Positions 18,688 through 27,400 of a DNA stretch of 64,000 nucleotides are shown here, piece after piece. The notes under the pieces are model-generated. The model saw only the letters and a program-made list of their open reading frames with translations, was not told the origin of the DNA and made no database searches. Each line of letters begins with the position of its first letter. The first letter of the stretch is position 1. The translations under genes and the position numbers were made by a program. The DNA comes from Protofrankia sp. CiT1 (lineage in GTDB: Bacteria > Actinomycetota > Actinomycetes > Frankiales > Frankiaceae), in contig NZ_CAKJTL010000192.1 of NCBI RefSeq assembly GCF_917627385.1, positions 23,139-87,138 of the forward strand, in the 5' to 3' direction.

Positions 18688-20853
18688 GTGACCGATGTGT
18701 CGCAGGGACCGTACGATGAGGACGGTGACGCACGTCCCGTCTCGTTGATCGGCGCCCGGATACCCGCGTCGACCCCACGTCCAGCCTCGACGACCCGTGG
18801 CACGCCCCCCACCGAGCCGATCCCGACGCCCCGATCCGCAACCGCGGCTGGCGCCGGCGCTGGTGCGGACACGGCGAACGGCCGGATGGCCGGGCGTCGA
18901 CGTCGCCGCTTCCGTGGCGGCCCGACCGACGACAGCCCCGCTTCGGTCGACGATCCCCGCCAAGCCGAGACATTCCTGCTACAGGACGAGACGGCTCAGA
19001 CACAAAAAGCCACAGAGCCCACACCTGCCGAAGTGATCGATGCCCCTGGCGGGATCGGGCCCGCGATCCCTGAACAGACAGCGGACCGTGAGCGGGTAGC
19101 GCCACAGGCGGAAGCGACGGCGGTCCCGCCTGTGGCGCTGCCCCCGCCCACTACCGTGACGCCGACAGCCCCCACGGTAGTGGCCCGACCATCCGCCGAG
19201 CCGAATTCGTCACCCCCTCCAGCGGACCCGGATGCCGCCGAAGGCCTGCCCACGGCCGTGCGTCGGGGCAGCCAGCGGCGACGTGAGCGTGATTTCTCCG
19301 CGGCACCGGAGGCCCGGATCCCCGGGCCGTTGAGCGGGCGCCGCGGGCGCGACAAGCCGCGGAGGCCGAACGGGACCACGACCGACGCCCAGGCACTGGC
19401 GATGGAGACCGCCGGATCCGGCGCGGCGGAATCCGACGAGCCCATCGGACCGCCCGGTCAACACGTGGACGAGGCCGCGGGCCCGCTGGCTGCCCCGGCC
19501 GGGCAGAAGCCCTCAACAGGATCGACAGCGGAGCAAACGCGCCTTCCCGCGGTGCCCGCACCCCGGGCCAGCCAGGACCTGTGGCCGTGGCAGGAGCCAT
19601 GGGCAGACGTCACCGCCCTGGAACCGTGGGAGGAGATTCCTGTCCGCGAGTCCCTCGCGGACAGGGCCGCCGCGCCGTTGGCGGGCTCCTGGCGGGTGGC
19701 GATCGCATCACTGACCGGCGGCTCGGGCCGTACCACCGTCACAGCGATGATCGGTCTGACTCTCGCGGGCATCCGCGGTGAGCCCGTGCTCGCCGTAGAT
19801 CTCTGCGACGATCTGGAACACACAGCGACCCCGATGGGCCTCGCCCCGGACAGCACATCCGGGATGTCGCTCGCGGACCGTGTCGGCGCATACCCATCGG
19901 CCACTGTCAGTGATCTCGTCGCGGACGCCATCTCCTACCGGGCCCGTCGGGGTGGAGCGACTCGGCCGGTCAGCGAACTGCGCTGGCTGATCAATGGTGG
20001 CGCCGACGGAACCTATCTGAGCGGGGACGCCGCGGGTCTGGACGTCCTGCCTGCCTGCCGGCCAAGCGAACCGGCAGCGCCGGCAGCTCCCCGGTCAGGC
20101 AAAGCACGTGTTACCACCTCAGCGCCGACCGACCAGGTCGCGGCACCCCCGCCCGCGCTGGTGCCAGCTGGGATGCCCGGCCCGCTCACCCCCCAGGTAC
20201 TCGCCTCAGCCTTCGCCACGCTGGGAGTCGCGTACCCGCTGGTGCTCGTCGACACCCCACTCGACTGGAACTCGCCGCTGGCTTCGATCACACTCGGCGA
20301 TGCCAGAGTCATCGTCCTGGTCGTACCAGCACTTCCCGGTGATCTCACCGAAGCCGCGGCCTCGTTGCGTGCCTCAGGCGGTCTGCGGGCAGACCACGGC
20401 GGCCCGCCTCCAGCGGTGATCGTCGCAGCCGTATCGGTCCGCCGGGGGCGATGGTCACCGCAGACCCGGTCGGCCGCGGCCAAACTAGCTCGACGGGTGG
20501 ATGCGATAGTCCGTATCCCTTATGACGCGCGGCTGGACGACACTGTGACAGACGTAGCTCCCGGCCGTCCGGGAAACGGCCCCAGCCGTAGGGACAACGC
20601 TGGCCGGGGACAGCGCAACAGCGTGCCGATTCCGTTCTTCCGGCTGCGGTGGCGCAGCCGGCGGGCCTTCCTCCGACTGGCCGCGACCGTTGTCGACGCC
20701 TGCCGTGACCAGGATGACATCGGCGTCGACAACGATGAGATCGGCGACACAGCCACCGCGGCAACTTCCGTCACGCATGATCGGATTGCAGCTCCAGGCG
20801 TATCATCCGACGATCTGCGCGCCGACCTGGCCCCAGGAAGGGAACAGCAATGA
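18688..20853 (+). CDS. ParA/MinD-like ATPase with long disordered N-terminus
   Basis: The product is 721 residues. The first ~330 are Pro/Ala/Thr/Arg-rich and probably disordered. The C-terminal half is a ParA/MinD-type P-loop domain: SWRVAIASLTGGSGRTTVTA (about 332-351), VLAVDLCDD (about 368) and the switch strand YPLVLVDTPLDWNSPL (about 515-530). The canonical KGGxGKT loop is altered to TGGSGRT, so both conserved Lys are replaced. GTG 18688 has GGAGG 10 nt upstream. It is the first gene of the plus arm and overlaps the next gene by 4 nt (ATGA). A positioning or assembly role for the secretion machine is inferred. Confidence 0.75.
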   Translation: MTDVSQGPYDEDGDARPVSLIGARIPASTPRPASTTRGTPPTEPIPTPRSATAAGAGAGADTANGRMAGRRRRRFRGGPTDDSPASVDDPRQAETFLLQDETAQTQKATEPTPAEVIDAPGGIGPAIPEQTADRERVAPQAEATAVPPVALPPPTTVTPTAPTVVARPSAEPNSSPPPADPDAAEGLPTAVRRGSQRRRERDFSAAPEARIPGPLSGRRGRDKPRRPNGTTTDAQALAMETAGSGAAESDEPIGPPGQHVDEAAGPLAAPAGQKPSTGSTAEQTRLPAVPAPRASQDLWPWQEPWADVTALEPWEEIPVRESLADRAAAPLAGSWRVAIASLTGGSGRTTVTAMIGLTLAGIRGEPVLAVDLCDDLEHTATPMGLAPDSTSGMSLADRVGAYPSATVSDLVADAISYRARRGGATRPVSELRWLINGGADGTYLSGDAAGLDVLPACRPSEPAAPAAPRSGKARVTTSAPTDQVAAPPPALVPAGMPGPLTPQVLASAFATLGVAYPLVLVDTPLDWNSPLASITLGDARVIVLVVPALPGDLTEAAASLRASGGLRADHGGPPPAVIVAAVSVRRGRWSPQTRSAAAKLARRVDAIVRIPYDARLDDTVTDVAPGRPGNGPSRRDNAGRGQRNSVPIPFFRLRWRSRRAFLRLAATVVDACRDQDDIGVDNDEIGDTATAATSVTHDRIAAPGVSSDDLRADLAPGREQQ

Positions 20854-21266
20854 TCGTCCAAGCCACGACCGCGCAGGTAAGGGTCATCCTGGCTCAGGTC
20901 CAGATCAAGCCTGACGACTCCAAAGCGCCGGGGATCAACGCGCTCAAGGACCTCGTCAACGGTCTCGCCGCCTACGCCGTGATCGCGGCCGTCGCCGCCG
21001 TACTCCTCGGTGGCATAGCCTGGGCACTCGGCGAACGGATGGGCCTCGACCGTGCCTCGGCAATCGGCAAGGGTGGCGTACTCGCCGGCTTCGGGCTCGC
21101 CTTCCTCGTCGGGGCCGCTGCCGCCGTCGTCAACTTCTTCCTCGCGACCGGAGCGACCGCGTCGTCCGGCACCCCCGACCAGCCCAAAGCGCTGGACAGG
21201 CCGGCTGCTGTGCGAATGCTCGACCCTGGGGACCACAACCAGGCGCCCTCGCCATGGCCGTTCTGA
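20850..21266 (+). CDS. two-helix membrane protein, candidate VirB2/pilin-like subunit
   Basis: The product is 138 residues. A short polar N-terminus precedes two transmembrane helices, LAAYAVIAAVAAVLLGGIAW and GVLAGFGLAFLVGAAAAVVNFFLA, joined by a small basic loop (GERMGLDRASAIGKG), then a Pro-rich tail. Size and topology match TrbC/VirB2-type pilins and the actinobacterial small membrane proteins seen in T4SS-like loci. The start overlaps the ParA-like stop (ATGA). Assignment rests on topology and position, not on a diagnostic motif. Confidence 0.65.
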   Translation: MIVQATTAQVRVILAQVQIKPDDSKAPGINALKDLVNGLAAYAVIAAVAAVLLGGIAWALGERMGLDRASAIGKGGVLAGFGLAFLVGAAAAVVNFFLATGATASSGTPDQPKALDRPAAVRMLDPGDHNQAPSPWPF

Positions 21267-21365
21267 CCGGTTCTTGGCATCCCGACCGGCTGATATTGGG
21301 ATAATGGGTCGACTGTCGTCGCCAGAGCAGTCACGTCCAAAGCCGTCACGCCGAAGGAGGGGACG

Positions 21366-22169
21366 TTGGTCAACCAGGATGGTTGGGCCACACGCCGTCT
21401 CGCTGGCCTCTTGGCGGCCACCGGTGTGGTGACGATGATCGCTGGTGTTCTCCTCGGCCGCTACGCCTTTCCCGCGCCGGACGCGACTGCCACCCAGCCG
21501 CGAGGGGCCGAACCTGTGGGACGCATGCGGCCGAGTGCCGAGGCCTCCAGCACCGTCGTGGCCAGACCCAGCGAGGGGAGCGGCACCGGGACCAGCCCGC
21601 CCCAGGCCCCGACACAGACCGGGCGTCAACTGCCGGGCATGCCGACTCGCATCAACGAGTTCGGGATTCCAGTCGGCTACCCCCACACCGAAGCCGGAGC
21701 CATAAGCGCCTGCGGTAATTACGTTTCAGCAATTCAAGATTCAAGCATGCGAAGCGGAGGGGGAATTCGCCTCATATTCAAATCAATTGCCCTAGAATCC
21801 AGCATTGAACCCCTGTCAAAAAAAATAATAAACTCTAATGCAGAAATAGAAAAAAAGTTCTCCATTTCTTCAATAAATGATCCGAAATTTGGCTTCTCGC
21901 TCCGAGTTGTTGGATATAAAACTATTTTCAATAAAAACGATGAGGTGACCGTCTCAATTTGGTCCACATCTTCAATTGGAGTTTACGGCGACAACAATTC
22001 AGACCTGTCTCCACAAGAAAAATGGGGGACGGATATTTGTAAAGTATCATGGAGCAGTGAAGATTGGAAACTTTCCGAAGCAACCGACGGGCCGAGCACA
22101 CCTCCTATCACAAGTAGGGAAGCAGAAGCAATTCAACGGTTTACCTACATAGGAAGGCCGACAACGTGA
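21366..22169 (+). CDS. anchored exported protein with an AT-rich C-terminal domain
   Basis: The product is 267 residues: one N-terminal transmembrane helix (LAGLLAATGVVTMIAGVLLGRYA), a Pro/Ser/Thr-rich linker (to about 110), then a globular domain of about 155 residues rich in Lys, Ile, Asn and Ser (IRLIFKSIALESSIEPL, FSISSINDPKFGFSLRVVGYKT). No family is recognised. The TTG at 21366 is chosen because AAGGAGG lies 6 nt upstream. Bases 21706-22140 are sharply AT-rich, with ATA, AAA and AAT codons and A-runs, unlike the 5' half, so the gene looks chimeric. It overlaps the VirB6-like gene by 4 nt (GTGA). Confidence 0.72.
   Translation: MVNQDGWATRRLAGLLAATGVVTMIAGVLLGRYAFPAPDATATQPRGAEPVGRMRPSAEASSTVVARPSEGSGTGTSPPQAPTQTGRQLPGMPTRINEFGIPVGYPHTEAGAISACGNYVSAIQDSSMRSGGGIRLIFKSIALESSIEPLSKKIINSNAEIEKKFSISSINDPKFGFSLRVVGYKTIFNKNDEVTVSIWSTSSIGVYGDNNSDLSPQEKWGTDICKVSWSSEDWKLSEATDGPSTPPITSREAEAIQRFTYIGRPTT
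21706..22140. other. AT-rich segment inside a gene of the secretion-like locus
   Basis: Within this window of otherwise GC-rich codons, this coding stretch uses ATA Ile, AAT Asn and AAA Lys repeatedly and contains runs of nine and seven A. The change begins at about residue 114 of the protein, near its linker/domain border, and ends just before the stop. Confidence 0.85.
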
Positions 22170-23512
22170 GCGCGGTGGCCGCACGAAGCGGACAACTCCT
22201 CGCAATCGGATTCAATCCTCTTGCTGGTATCAGGGATGCCGTTTCCGATAATGGTGGCAATTTCCTGGGGTCGGTGGGCGCCGCATTCGCGAATATGGCG
22301 GCGGATCTTTCCTCGTCCGTGTTCAGCTTCGCCGCCCAGAAAACCGCGATCGACCTGAATCAGGATTACGTCGTCAGGAACTACAATATCGTCTTTGGCG
22401 TGGCGATCCTGGTTGTCACAGGCCTGTTCATGTGTTCCTGCATTATCGGCGCCGTGCGCGGGGACCCGTACATTCTCGGCCGCGCTCTCGCTTCCACCGG
22501 TACCGCGATCTTCGGTTCCTTCATCGTACTGGCCCTGTTGCAGATGGTGCTTTCCGCCAGCGACGGCATCTCCGAGGCATTCGGCGACGGCGCACCGCTG
22601 GGCGCGAGCCTGGTGGCCCAGCTCCGAGCTCTCCCACAACAGGGAAATTTCGCTCTCGACATGGTTCTGTCGCTGCTTGTCGCACTGTTCTCGTTCGCGC
22701 TCTTCCTGGTTCTCTACATCCGCGAGGTGGCTATCATCGCGGTCGCGGTTTTCATCCCGCTGTACCTGGCCGGGCAGCCGGCGATGTCGACCCGCAACTG
22801 GCTGAAACGGGCCGCGGAGATTCTCGCCGCGCTCATTTTCACCAAGCCCGTCATCTATGCGATTTTTACCTTGGGCGCGAGCATCGCCAGCGACTCAACC
22901 GGATCGGCCACGGACCAGACACTGACGATTCTCAGCGGTATTGTGATCATGGCTGCCGCGGTGTTCTCGCCACTTGCGCTCCTCTATGTGATCGGAATGG
23001 CCGACGTCCAGGTGATGCAGGCGATCGGCACGGCGGGCAAGCGCGGTACAGCGAGTTTCGGCCATGGCGCGGGCGCACTGCTCGGCTCATCATCGCGGGA
23101 AACCTTCCGGGGGATCGGCGGGCGGTTGCAGAGCCGGCAGCGTAACGGTCCGGGAGCGGAGACGGGCCAACCCGTAACCGGGGATCTCACTCCGGTCGGT
23201 GCCATGGCCGGGGCGCGCAACCACCGTGGCTCCGGCGTCGGCCCGGCAACGCGTGTCGGTACCCCGACCGCTCGAGCAGGTCGAGCCGGTGGTGGCCAGC
23301 CAGCCCCGGCCAGCTCCGCGGGTGGTTCCTCCGTAGCCGCCCCCGCGAGGGAACGCGCGGGCACCTCCGCGCGCTCCCCACGCACCCCGGTCCCCCGAGC
23401 TGTCCCGCCAAGAGCTGCCCCATCCACCGGATCGCCCGCGATGTCGCCATCGTCGGCGTCTAAGATGAGCACCCCGACGCCACCGATCCACCCCACCGCC
23501 GGAAGAAGCTGA
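22166..23512 (+). CDS. polytopic membrane protein, VirB6/TrbL-like
   Basis: The product is 448 residues. Five or six hydrophobic helices lie between about 70 and 285 (IVFGVAILVVTGLFMCSCIIG; AIFGSFIVLALLQMVL; MVLSLLVALFSFALFLVLYI; AIIAVAVFIPLYLAG; a segment before IYAIFTLGA; ILSGIVIMAAAVFSPLALLYVIG). A basic, Gly/Ala/Pro/Ser-rich cytoplasmic tail of about 150 residues follows. Topology and position match the VirB6/TrbL channel component of type IV secretion systems. The start overlaps the previous stop (GTGA), and the SCO6880-type gene follows after 7 nt. Confidence 0.8.
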   Translation: MSAVAARSGQLLAIGFNPLAGIRDAVSDNGGNFLGSVGAAFANMAADLSSSVFSFAAQKTAIDLNQDYVVRNYNIVFGVAILVVTGLFMCSCIIGAVRGDPYILGRALASTGTAIFGSFIVLALLQMVLSASDGISEAFGDGAPLGASLVAQLRALPQQGNFALDMVLSLLVALFSFALFLVLYIREVAIIAVAVFIPLYLAGQPAMSTRNWLKRAAEILAALIFTKPVIYAIFTLGASIASDSTGSATDQTLTILSGIVIMAAAVFSPLALLYVIGMADVQVMQAIGTAGKRGTASFGHGAGALLGSSSRETFRGIGGRLQSRQRNGPGAETGQPVTGDLTPVGAMAGARNHRGSGVGPATRVGTPTARAGRAGGGQPAPASSAGGSSVAAPARERAGTSARSPRTPVPRAVPPRAAPSTGSPAMSPSSASKMSTPTPPIHPTAGRS

Positions 23513-23519
23513 GCGGGGC

Positions 23520-25022
23520 GTGGCCGCCGAACGCAGTTACCGTTTCGGCCCGCTGGAACGCGGCGGGATCCTCCTCGGCATGCGCTGGCCACAGCTCGGG
23601 CTGATGGTCGGAGTAATGTTGTGCATCCTTGGAGCGCTGCGGTCCCCGGTCATACTCGTTCCTGGCTGGATCGCACTGGCGGGCCTACTGGGGTTCGTCG
23701 CATTCGTTCGCGTCGACGACCGTAACCTCGACCAGTGGGTGCCGATCCTTTTCGGTTTCACGATGCAGAAGGTGATGGGCGAGACGGTGTTCCGTGGGGC
23801 GTTGTTCCGGACCGGCGACAACGCCGACCACCTCTCGAAGACCGCGTTGCCAGGGCCGTTGTCGTCCCTGGTGATGCTGTCGGTACCGGTCGGTAACGGC
23901 CGTTACGTGGCAGTTGTGAAGGACGCCAGGCGGGGGACGTTCACCGCTGTGTTGCAGGTGCAGGGCAGCCAGTTCGCATTGCTTGAGTCCGGCGACCAAC
24001 AGGCCAGGGTGGACGCCTGGGGCGAGCTGCTGGCGGGGTTGACCGTCGGCGGTGGGCGGCTCTCGCGCATCCAGTGGCTGGAGCGCACCCTGCCGGACTC
24101 CGGTGACCAGCTGCAACGGCACTGGCGGGTGCGAGGGCATCATGACAGCTCGTGGGCAGCCCAGGCGTACCAGGAAGTTATCGACGCGGCCGGCCCGGTG
24201 GCACGGCGCCACGAGACCTTCCTGTCGTTCCAGCTACGCACACGTGACGTGCGCCGGGCGATCCAGCGCGCCGGGAACGGTGATCACGCGGCCTGTACTG
24301 TGCTGCTCGGTGAGCTGCGAACCATGGAGGCCGCGCTGGCCAGGGCATCCATCAACACGGTCGGCTGGCTGCCACCGCGCGCTCTGGCCGCGGTGATCCG
24401 CACCACCTACGACCCGTACTCGATCGAAATGATCGACGCACGCGGTGGTGCCGCGGCGGACCGGGCAGGCGGGCTCGCGGGGCTGCCCTCGGGCATCGAT
24501 CCAGCGATCGCCGGCCCGGTACGCGCGGTCGCCGCCTGGGATCACTACCGCACTGACTCCGGCTTCCACACCACTTATTGGATCAATGGCTGGCCGCGGG
24601 TCCCATCTCCCGCGGCGTTCCTCGCGCCGCTGCTCATGGAAACAACCTGCCGGCGGACAGTCTCTCTCGTCGTCGAGCCGGTGCCAGGCCGCAAGGCCGA
24701 GAAGGCGGTCAACCGCCGCCGGATGGCTCATCTCGGCGAGCAACAGATGAGAGACAAGGTTGGCAAGGTAACGACCCAGCGTGACATGGCGGAAGCCTCC
24801 GAAGTGGAACGCCGCGAGCAGGAGCTCATAGCCGGGTTCGGCGCATTCCGCTTCCATGGATTCGTGACCGTCTCCGCGGACGATCTGGACGGCTTGGCCG
24901 ACGCGTGCGGCGAAGCCGAAACCTTGGCGTCGCGCAGTCGGCTGGAGATGGTCCGGCTGGTAGGCGAACAAGACCAGGGGTTCAGCGTCGCCGCGCTTCC
25001 GCTGGCAGTAGGGGTGTCATGA
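23520..25022 (+). CDS. SCO6880-family type IV secretion protein (PrgI/VirB4 N-domain-like)
   Basis: The product is 500 residues. The N-terminus RSYRFGPLERGGILLGMRWPQL followed by two close transmembrane helices (about 22-60) is the hallmark of the actinobacterial SCO6880 family; the helical pair resembles PrgI/VirB3. The remaining soluble part looks like the N-terminal, non-ATPase domain of VirB4. With the next gene, which carries the ATPase domain, it may be a split VirB4 fused to a VirB3-like anchor; this is inference. GTG start at 23520; it overlaps the ATPase gene by 4 nt (ATGA), implying coupled synthesis. Confidence 0.82.
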   Translation: MAAERSYRFGPLERGGILLGMRWPQLGLMVGVMLCILGALRSPVILVPGWIALAGLLGFVAFVRVDDRNLDQWVPILFGFTMQKVMGETVFRGALFRTGDNADHLSKTALPGPLSSLVMLSVPVGNGRYVAVVKDARRGTFTAVLQVQGSQFALLESGDQQARVDAWGELLAGLTVGGGRLSRIQWLERTLPDSGDQLQRHWRVRGHHDSSWAAQAYQEVIDAAGPVARRHETFLSFQLRTRDVRRAIQRAGNGDHAACTVLLGELRTMEAALARASINTVGWLPPRALAAVIRTTYDPYSIEMIDARGGAAADRAGGLAGLPSGIDPAIAGPVRAVAAWDHYRTDSGFHTTYWINGWPRVPSPAAFLAPLLMETTCRRTVSLVVEPVPGRKAEKAVNRRRMAHLGEQQMRDKVGKVTTQRDMAEASEVERREQELIAGFGAFRFHGFVTVSADDLDGLADACGEAETLASRSRLEMVRLVGEQDQGFSVAALPLAVGVS

Positions 25023-26821
25023 CGGTCGACCGGTCAGACGGAGCCAGAACGGACCGAGAAGCCCAGTATGAGCAGGAGGAGTCACGCCGGAGTGAACGTG
25101 CGGCGGCGCGGGCTGAACGAGCTGCCGTGGGAGCCGAACGTGCGGCGATCCGACGGGCCCGAACGGCGCTGCGCCGGGGCGAGCAGCCGCCGCGGCTGGC
25201 CGGGCCCCACGCCGGCAGGCTTTTCCACCGGCTACGGCTGCCATCCCATCTGGAGACGACCGCTCAGATCGCCGGCATCTACCCGTTTGTTGTGGATGCC
25301 GGACTCAATGCCCCCGGAATGTACATCGGACGCCATGTCTGGTCGGGTGACTCCTTTGTCTTCGACGTGTTCGAGCTCTACCGCCAACAGGTCATCGAGA
25401 ACCCGAACTTCGCGGTGTTCGGCTCGGTCGGATCACGCAAGTCCTCCCTGCTCAAGACCCTGATCTCACGGGGAGCCGCGTTCGGTTACCAGGCTGCCGT
25501 TCCCTGCGATCCCAAAGGGGAGTACACCAGGCTCGCACGACGGCTCGGCTGCGAGCCGACCTACATCGGCCCGGGACTGTCAACCCGGCTCAACCCGTTG
25601 GACGCTCCGCCTCGGCCGCCCGGTATGACGGACGGTGACTGGGCCCGGGAACTCAAGCGGGCACGTTCGGCACTGCTATCCTCACTGATCGAAACCGCGA
25701 AAGGAGTGCCGCTCACTCCGTCGGAGCACACCGCCGTGGATCTCGCTCTCGATGTCGTGACCCGACAGATCACCGGTGCCTCCACTGATCGGCAGGCGGT
25801 CCCGCTGCTGCCGCACGTCCTGGACGCCATGACGAACCCGACGGACGCCGACTGCTCGGGGCTGCCGGTAACCGCTACCGAACTGCGGGATTCTTCTCGG
25901 GACGCGACGCTGACGCTGCGCAGGCTCACTCATGGCGCGCTCGGCGGGCTCTTCGACGGCCCGACCACGTCCCCGCTGGACTTCGATCGGCCGATCGCCG
26001 TGCTCAACCTCGAACGGGTCCAGGGTTCTGACGAAATGATCGCATTGATCATGACTTGCGCGCAGGCCTGGATGGAAGCGGCGCTGATGCGTCAGGATGG
26101 CGTGCAGCGTTATGTCGTCTATGACGAGTGCTGGCGACTGATGCGCTTCGCGGGTCTGGTCCGACGGCTGTCCGCGCAACAAAAGCTCGCCCGCCAGTGG
26201 GGCTGCGCGAACGCGATCGTCGCGCACCGGATCTCAGACCTGCTCTCGGCGTCGCCGGATTCGGTCGAGGTGGCCAAAGGTCTGCTCGCCGAAACGGCGA
26301 TTCGCATCCTGTACAAGCAGGCATCAGATCAGATCCCGGAAACCCAGCGGGCGCTCGGCCTTACCGACGTCGCCTCGGACATGCTGCCAAGACTCGACCC
26401 TGGCTTCGCTTTGTGGCTCATTGGTAACCGTGCGTTCTACGTCGAACATATCGTCGGCGATCTGGAGATTCCCGTCGTCCTCAACGGCTCAAAGATGCAC
26501 GGCGAGGTCGACAATATCAACCTCTTTCCTGATGATCTCGACCCAGATCTGCTGGACGACTACGGCTATCCGGACCAGGTCGACCACGAGGGTCGTGATA
26601 ACGACCCCGCCTACGCGAGCAGCAGCGGTCCAGCTGCCGACCAGCACGGCGAAGGCGACCCCCAGTACCTGGAGAAGCGCCGGGCTGGCAGCTTCGGGGC
26701 ACCACACCGGTACGGACCGGACAGATTCACCGTCGACACTCCGGCCTCAGACCAGAATAGGGCCGCCACCGAGGAAGTCATGGATACCTTCCCCTTTGGC
26801 CCGCTTTCCCGGGAGATCTAG
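25019..26821 (+). CDS. VirB4-like ATPase (AAA-10/HerA type) with altered Walker A
   Basis: From ATG 25019 (overlapping the upstream stop) the product is 600 residues. A charged N-terminal coiled coil (about 8-50, Glu/Arg/Ala-rich) precedes a VirB4/TraC-type ATPase. Walker A reads FGSVGSRKSSLLKT (about 140), with Arg where Gly normally precedes the Lys. CDPKGEYTRLARR follows, and Walker B is YVVYDECWRLM (about 365). The C-terminal region has WLIGNRAFYVEHI and an acidic, disordered tail. VirB4 proteins power substrate transfer and pilus biogenesis at the inner membrane. The gene is the last of the plus arm. Confidence 0.87.
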   Translation: MTVDRSDGARTDREAQYEQEESRRSERAAARAERAAVGAERAAIRRARTALRRGEQPPRLAGPHAGRLFHRLRLPSHLETTAQIAGIYPFVVDAGLNAPGMYIGRHVWSGDSFVFDVFELYRQQVIENPNFAVFGSVGSRKSSLLKTLISRGAAFGYQAAVPCDPKGEYTRLARRLGCEPTYIGPGLSTRLNPLDAPPRPPGMTDGDWARELKRARSALLSSLIETAKGVPLTPSEHTAVDLALDVVTRQITGASTDRQAVPLLPHVLDAMTNPTDADCSGLPVTATELRDSSRDATLTLRRLTHGALGGLFDGPTTSPLDFDRPIAVLNLERVQGSDEMIALIMTCAQAWMEAALMRQDGVQRYVVYDECWRLMRFAGLVRRLSAQQKLARQWGCANAIVAHRISDLLSASPDSVEVAKGLLAETAIRILYKQASDQIPETQRALGLTDVASDMLPRLDPGFALWLIGNRAFYVEHIVGDLEIPVVLNGSKMHGEVDNINLFPDDLDPDLLDDYGYPDQVDHEGRDNDPAYASSSGPAADQHGEGDPQYLEKRRAGSFGAPHRYGPDRFTVDTPASDQNRAATEEVMDTFPFGPLSREI

Positions 26822-26888
26822 CTTTTCGAGAAGTCCAGCTGCCCGGGATGGCCAGAACATCGGCTCTGGTTTCCGTCACGCCTGACTG

Positions 26889-27320
26889 TCACTGTCGGCC
26901 GCCATAGGGCGGGTTCTGCTCGCGGGGATCCGCCGATGGCGACGCCCACGGTTGTTGCTGTTGCGCCTGCCAGCCTGCCTGCGGGGCCTGCCAGCCGTCC
27001 GACGGAGGAAGCTGCTGCTGTGCGGGTGGGTATGCGTTTGGATCCTGCCAGCCGCCTGGTGGCATGTACCCACCCGGCGCCGACTGATTGACGTTCACCT
27101 GTACCGGGGTGCCACCGCTGCTCACGGCGAGGGCAATGGCGACGACCCAGCCCACCAGCGTCCAGCCGAGGAAAAGATTGATCACGAAGACCGAAGCGAC
27201 CTGCCGCTTGCGCACCACGGCGATAATTGTCGGAATAAAGTAAAAGGCGATGCCGAAGACGACAGCGAGCAGTATCACGACTCCAGCAGCGGCGCCGGAA
27301 CCACCTTCAGCGACGTCCAT
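26889..27320 (-). CDS. superinfection-immunity-family membrane protein
   Basis: The product is 143 residues. Two transmembrane helices (about 10-70) contain FYFIPTIIAVVRKRQ and FVINLFLGWTLVGWVVALA-like sequence (read FVINLFLGWTLVGWVVAIAL), the pattern of the Imm superinfection family named after phage T4 Imm, which blocks DNA entry. The C-terminal half is Gln/Pro/Trp-rich low complexity (PPGGWQDPNAYPPAQQQ, DGWQAPQAGWQAQQQQ). ATG 27320 has CGGGGGA upstream. In bacteria the family is common and its role is mostly unknown; its position between VirB4-like and VirD4-like genes makes an entry-exclusion role attractive but unproven. Confidence 0.82.
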   Translation of the reverse strand: MDVAEGGSGAAAGVVILLAVVFGIAFYFIPTIIAVVRKRQVASVFVINLFLGWTLVGWVVAIALAVSSGGTPVQVNVNQSAPGGYMPPGGWQDPNAYPPAQQQLPPSDGWQAPQAGWQAQQQQPWASPSADPREQNPPYGGRQ

Positions 27321-27400
27321 GACTCCCCCGCGTTCATAAATACGACAGCCTGACCGTATGATTTGAGTCACTGTAGCAGGGTTCGGTCGGAAAAGCACCG

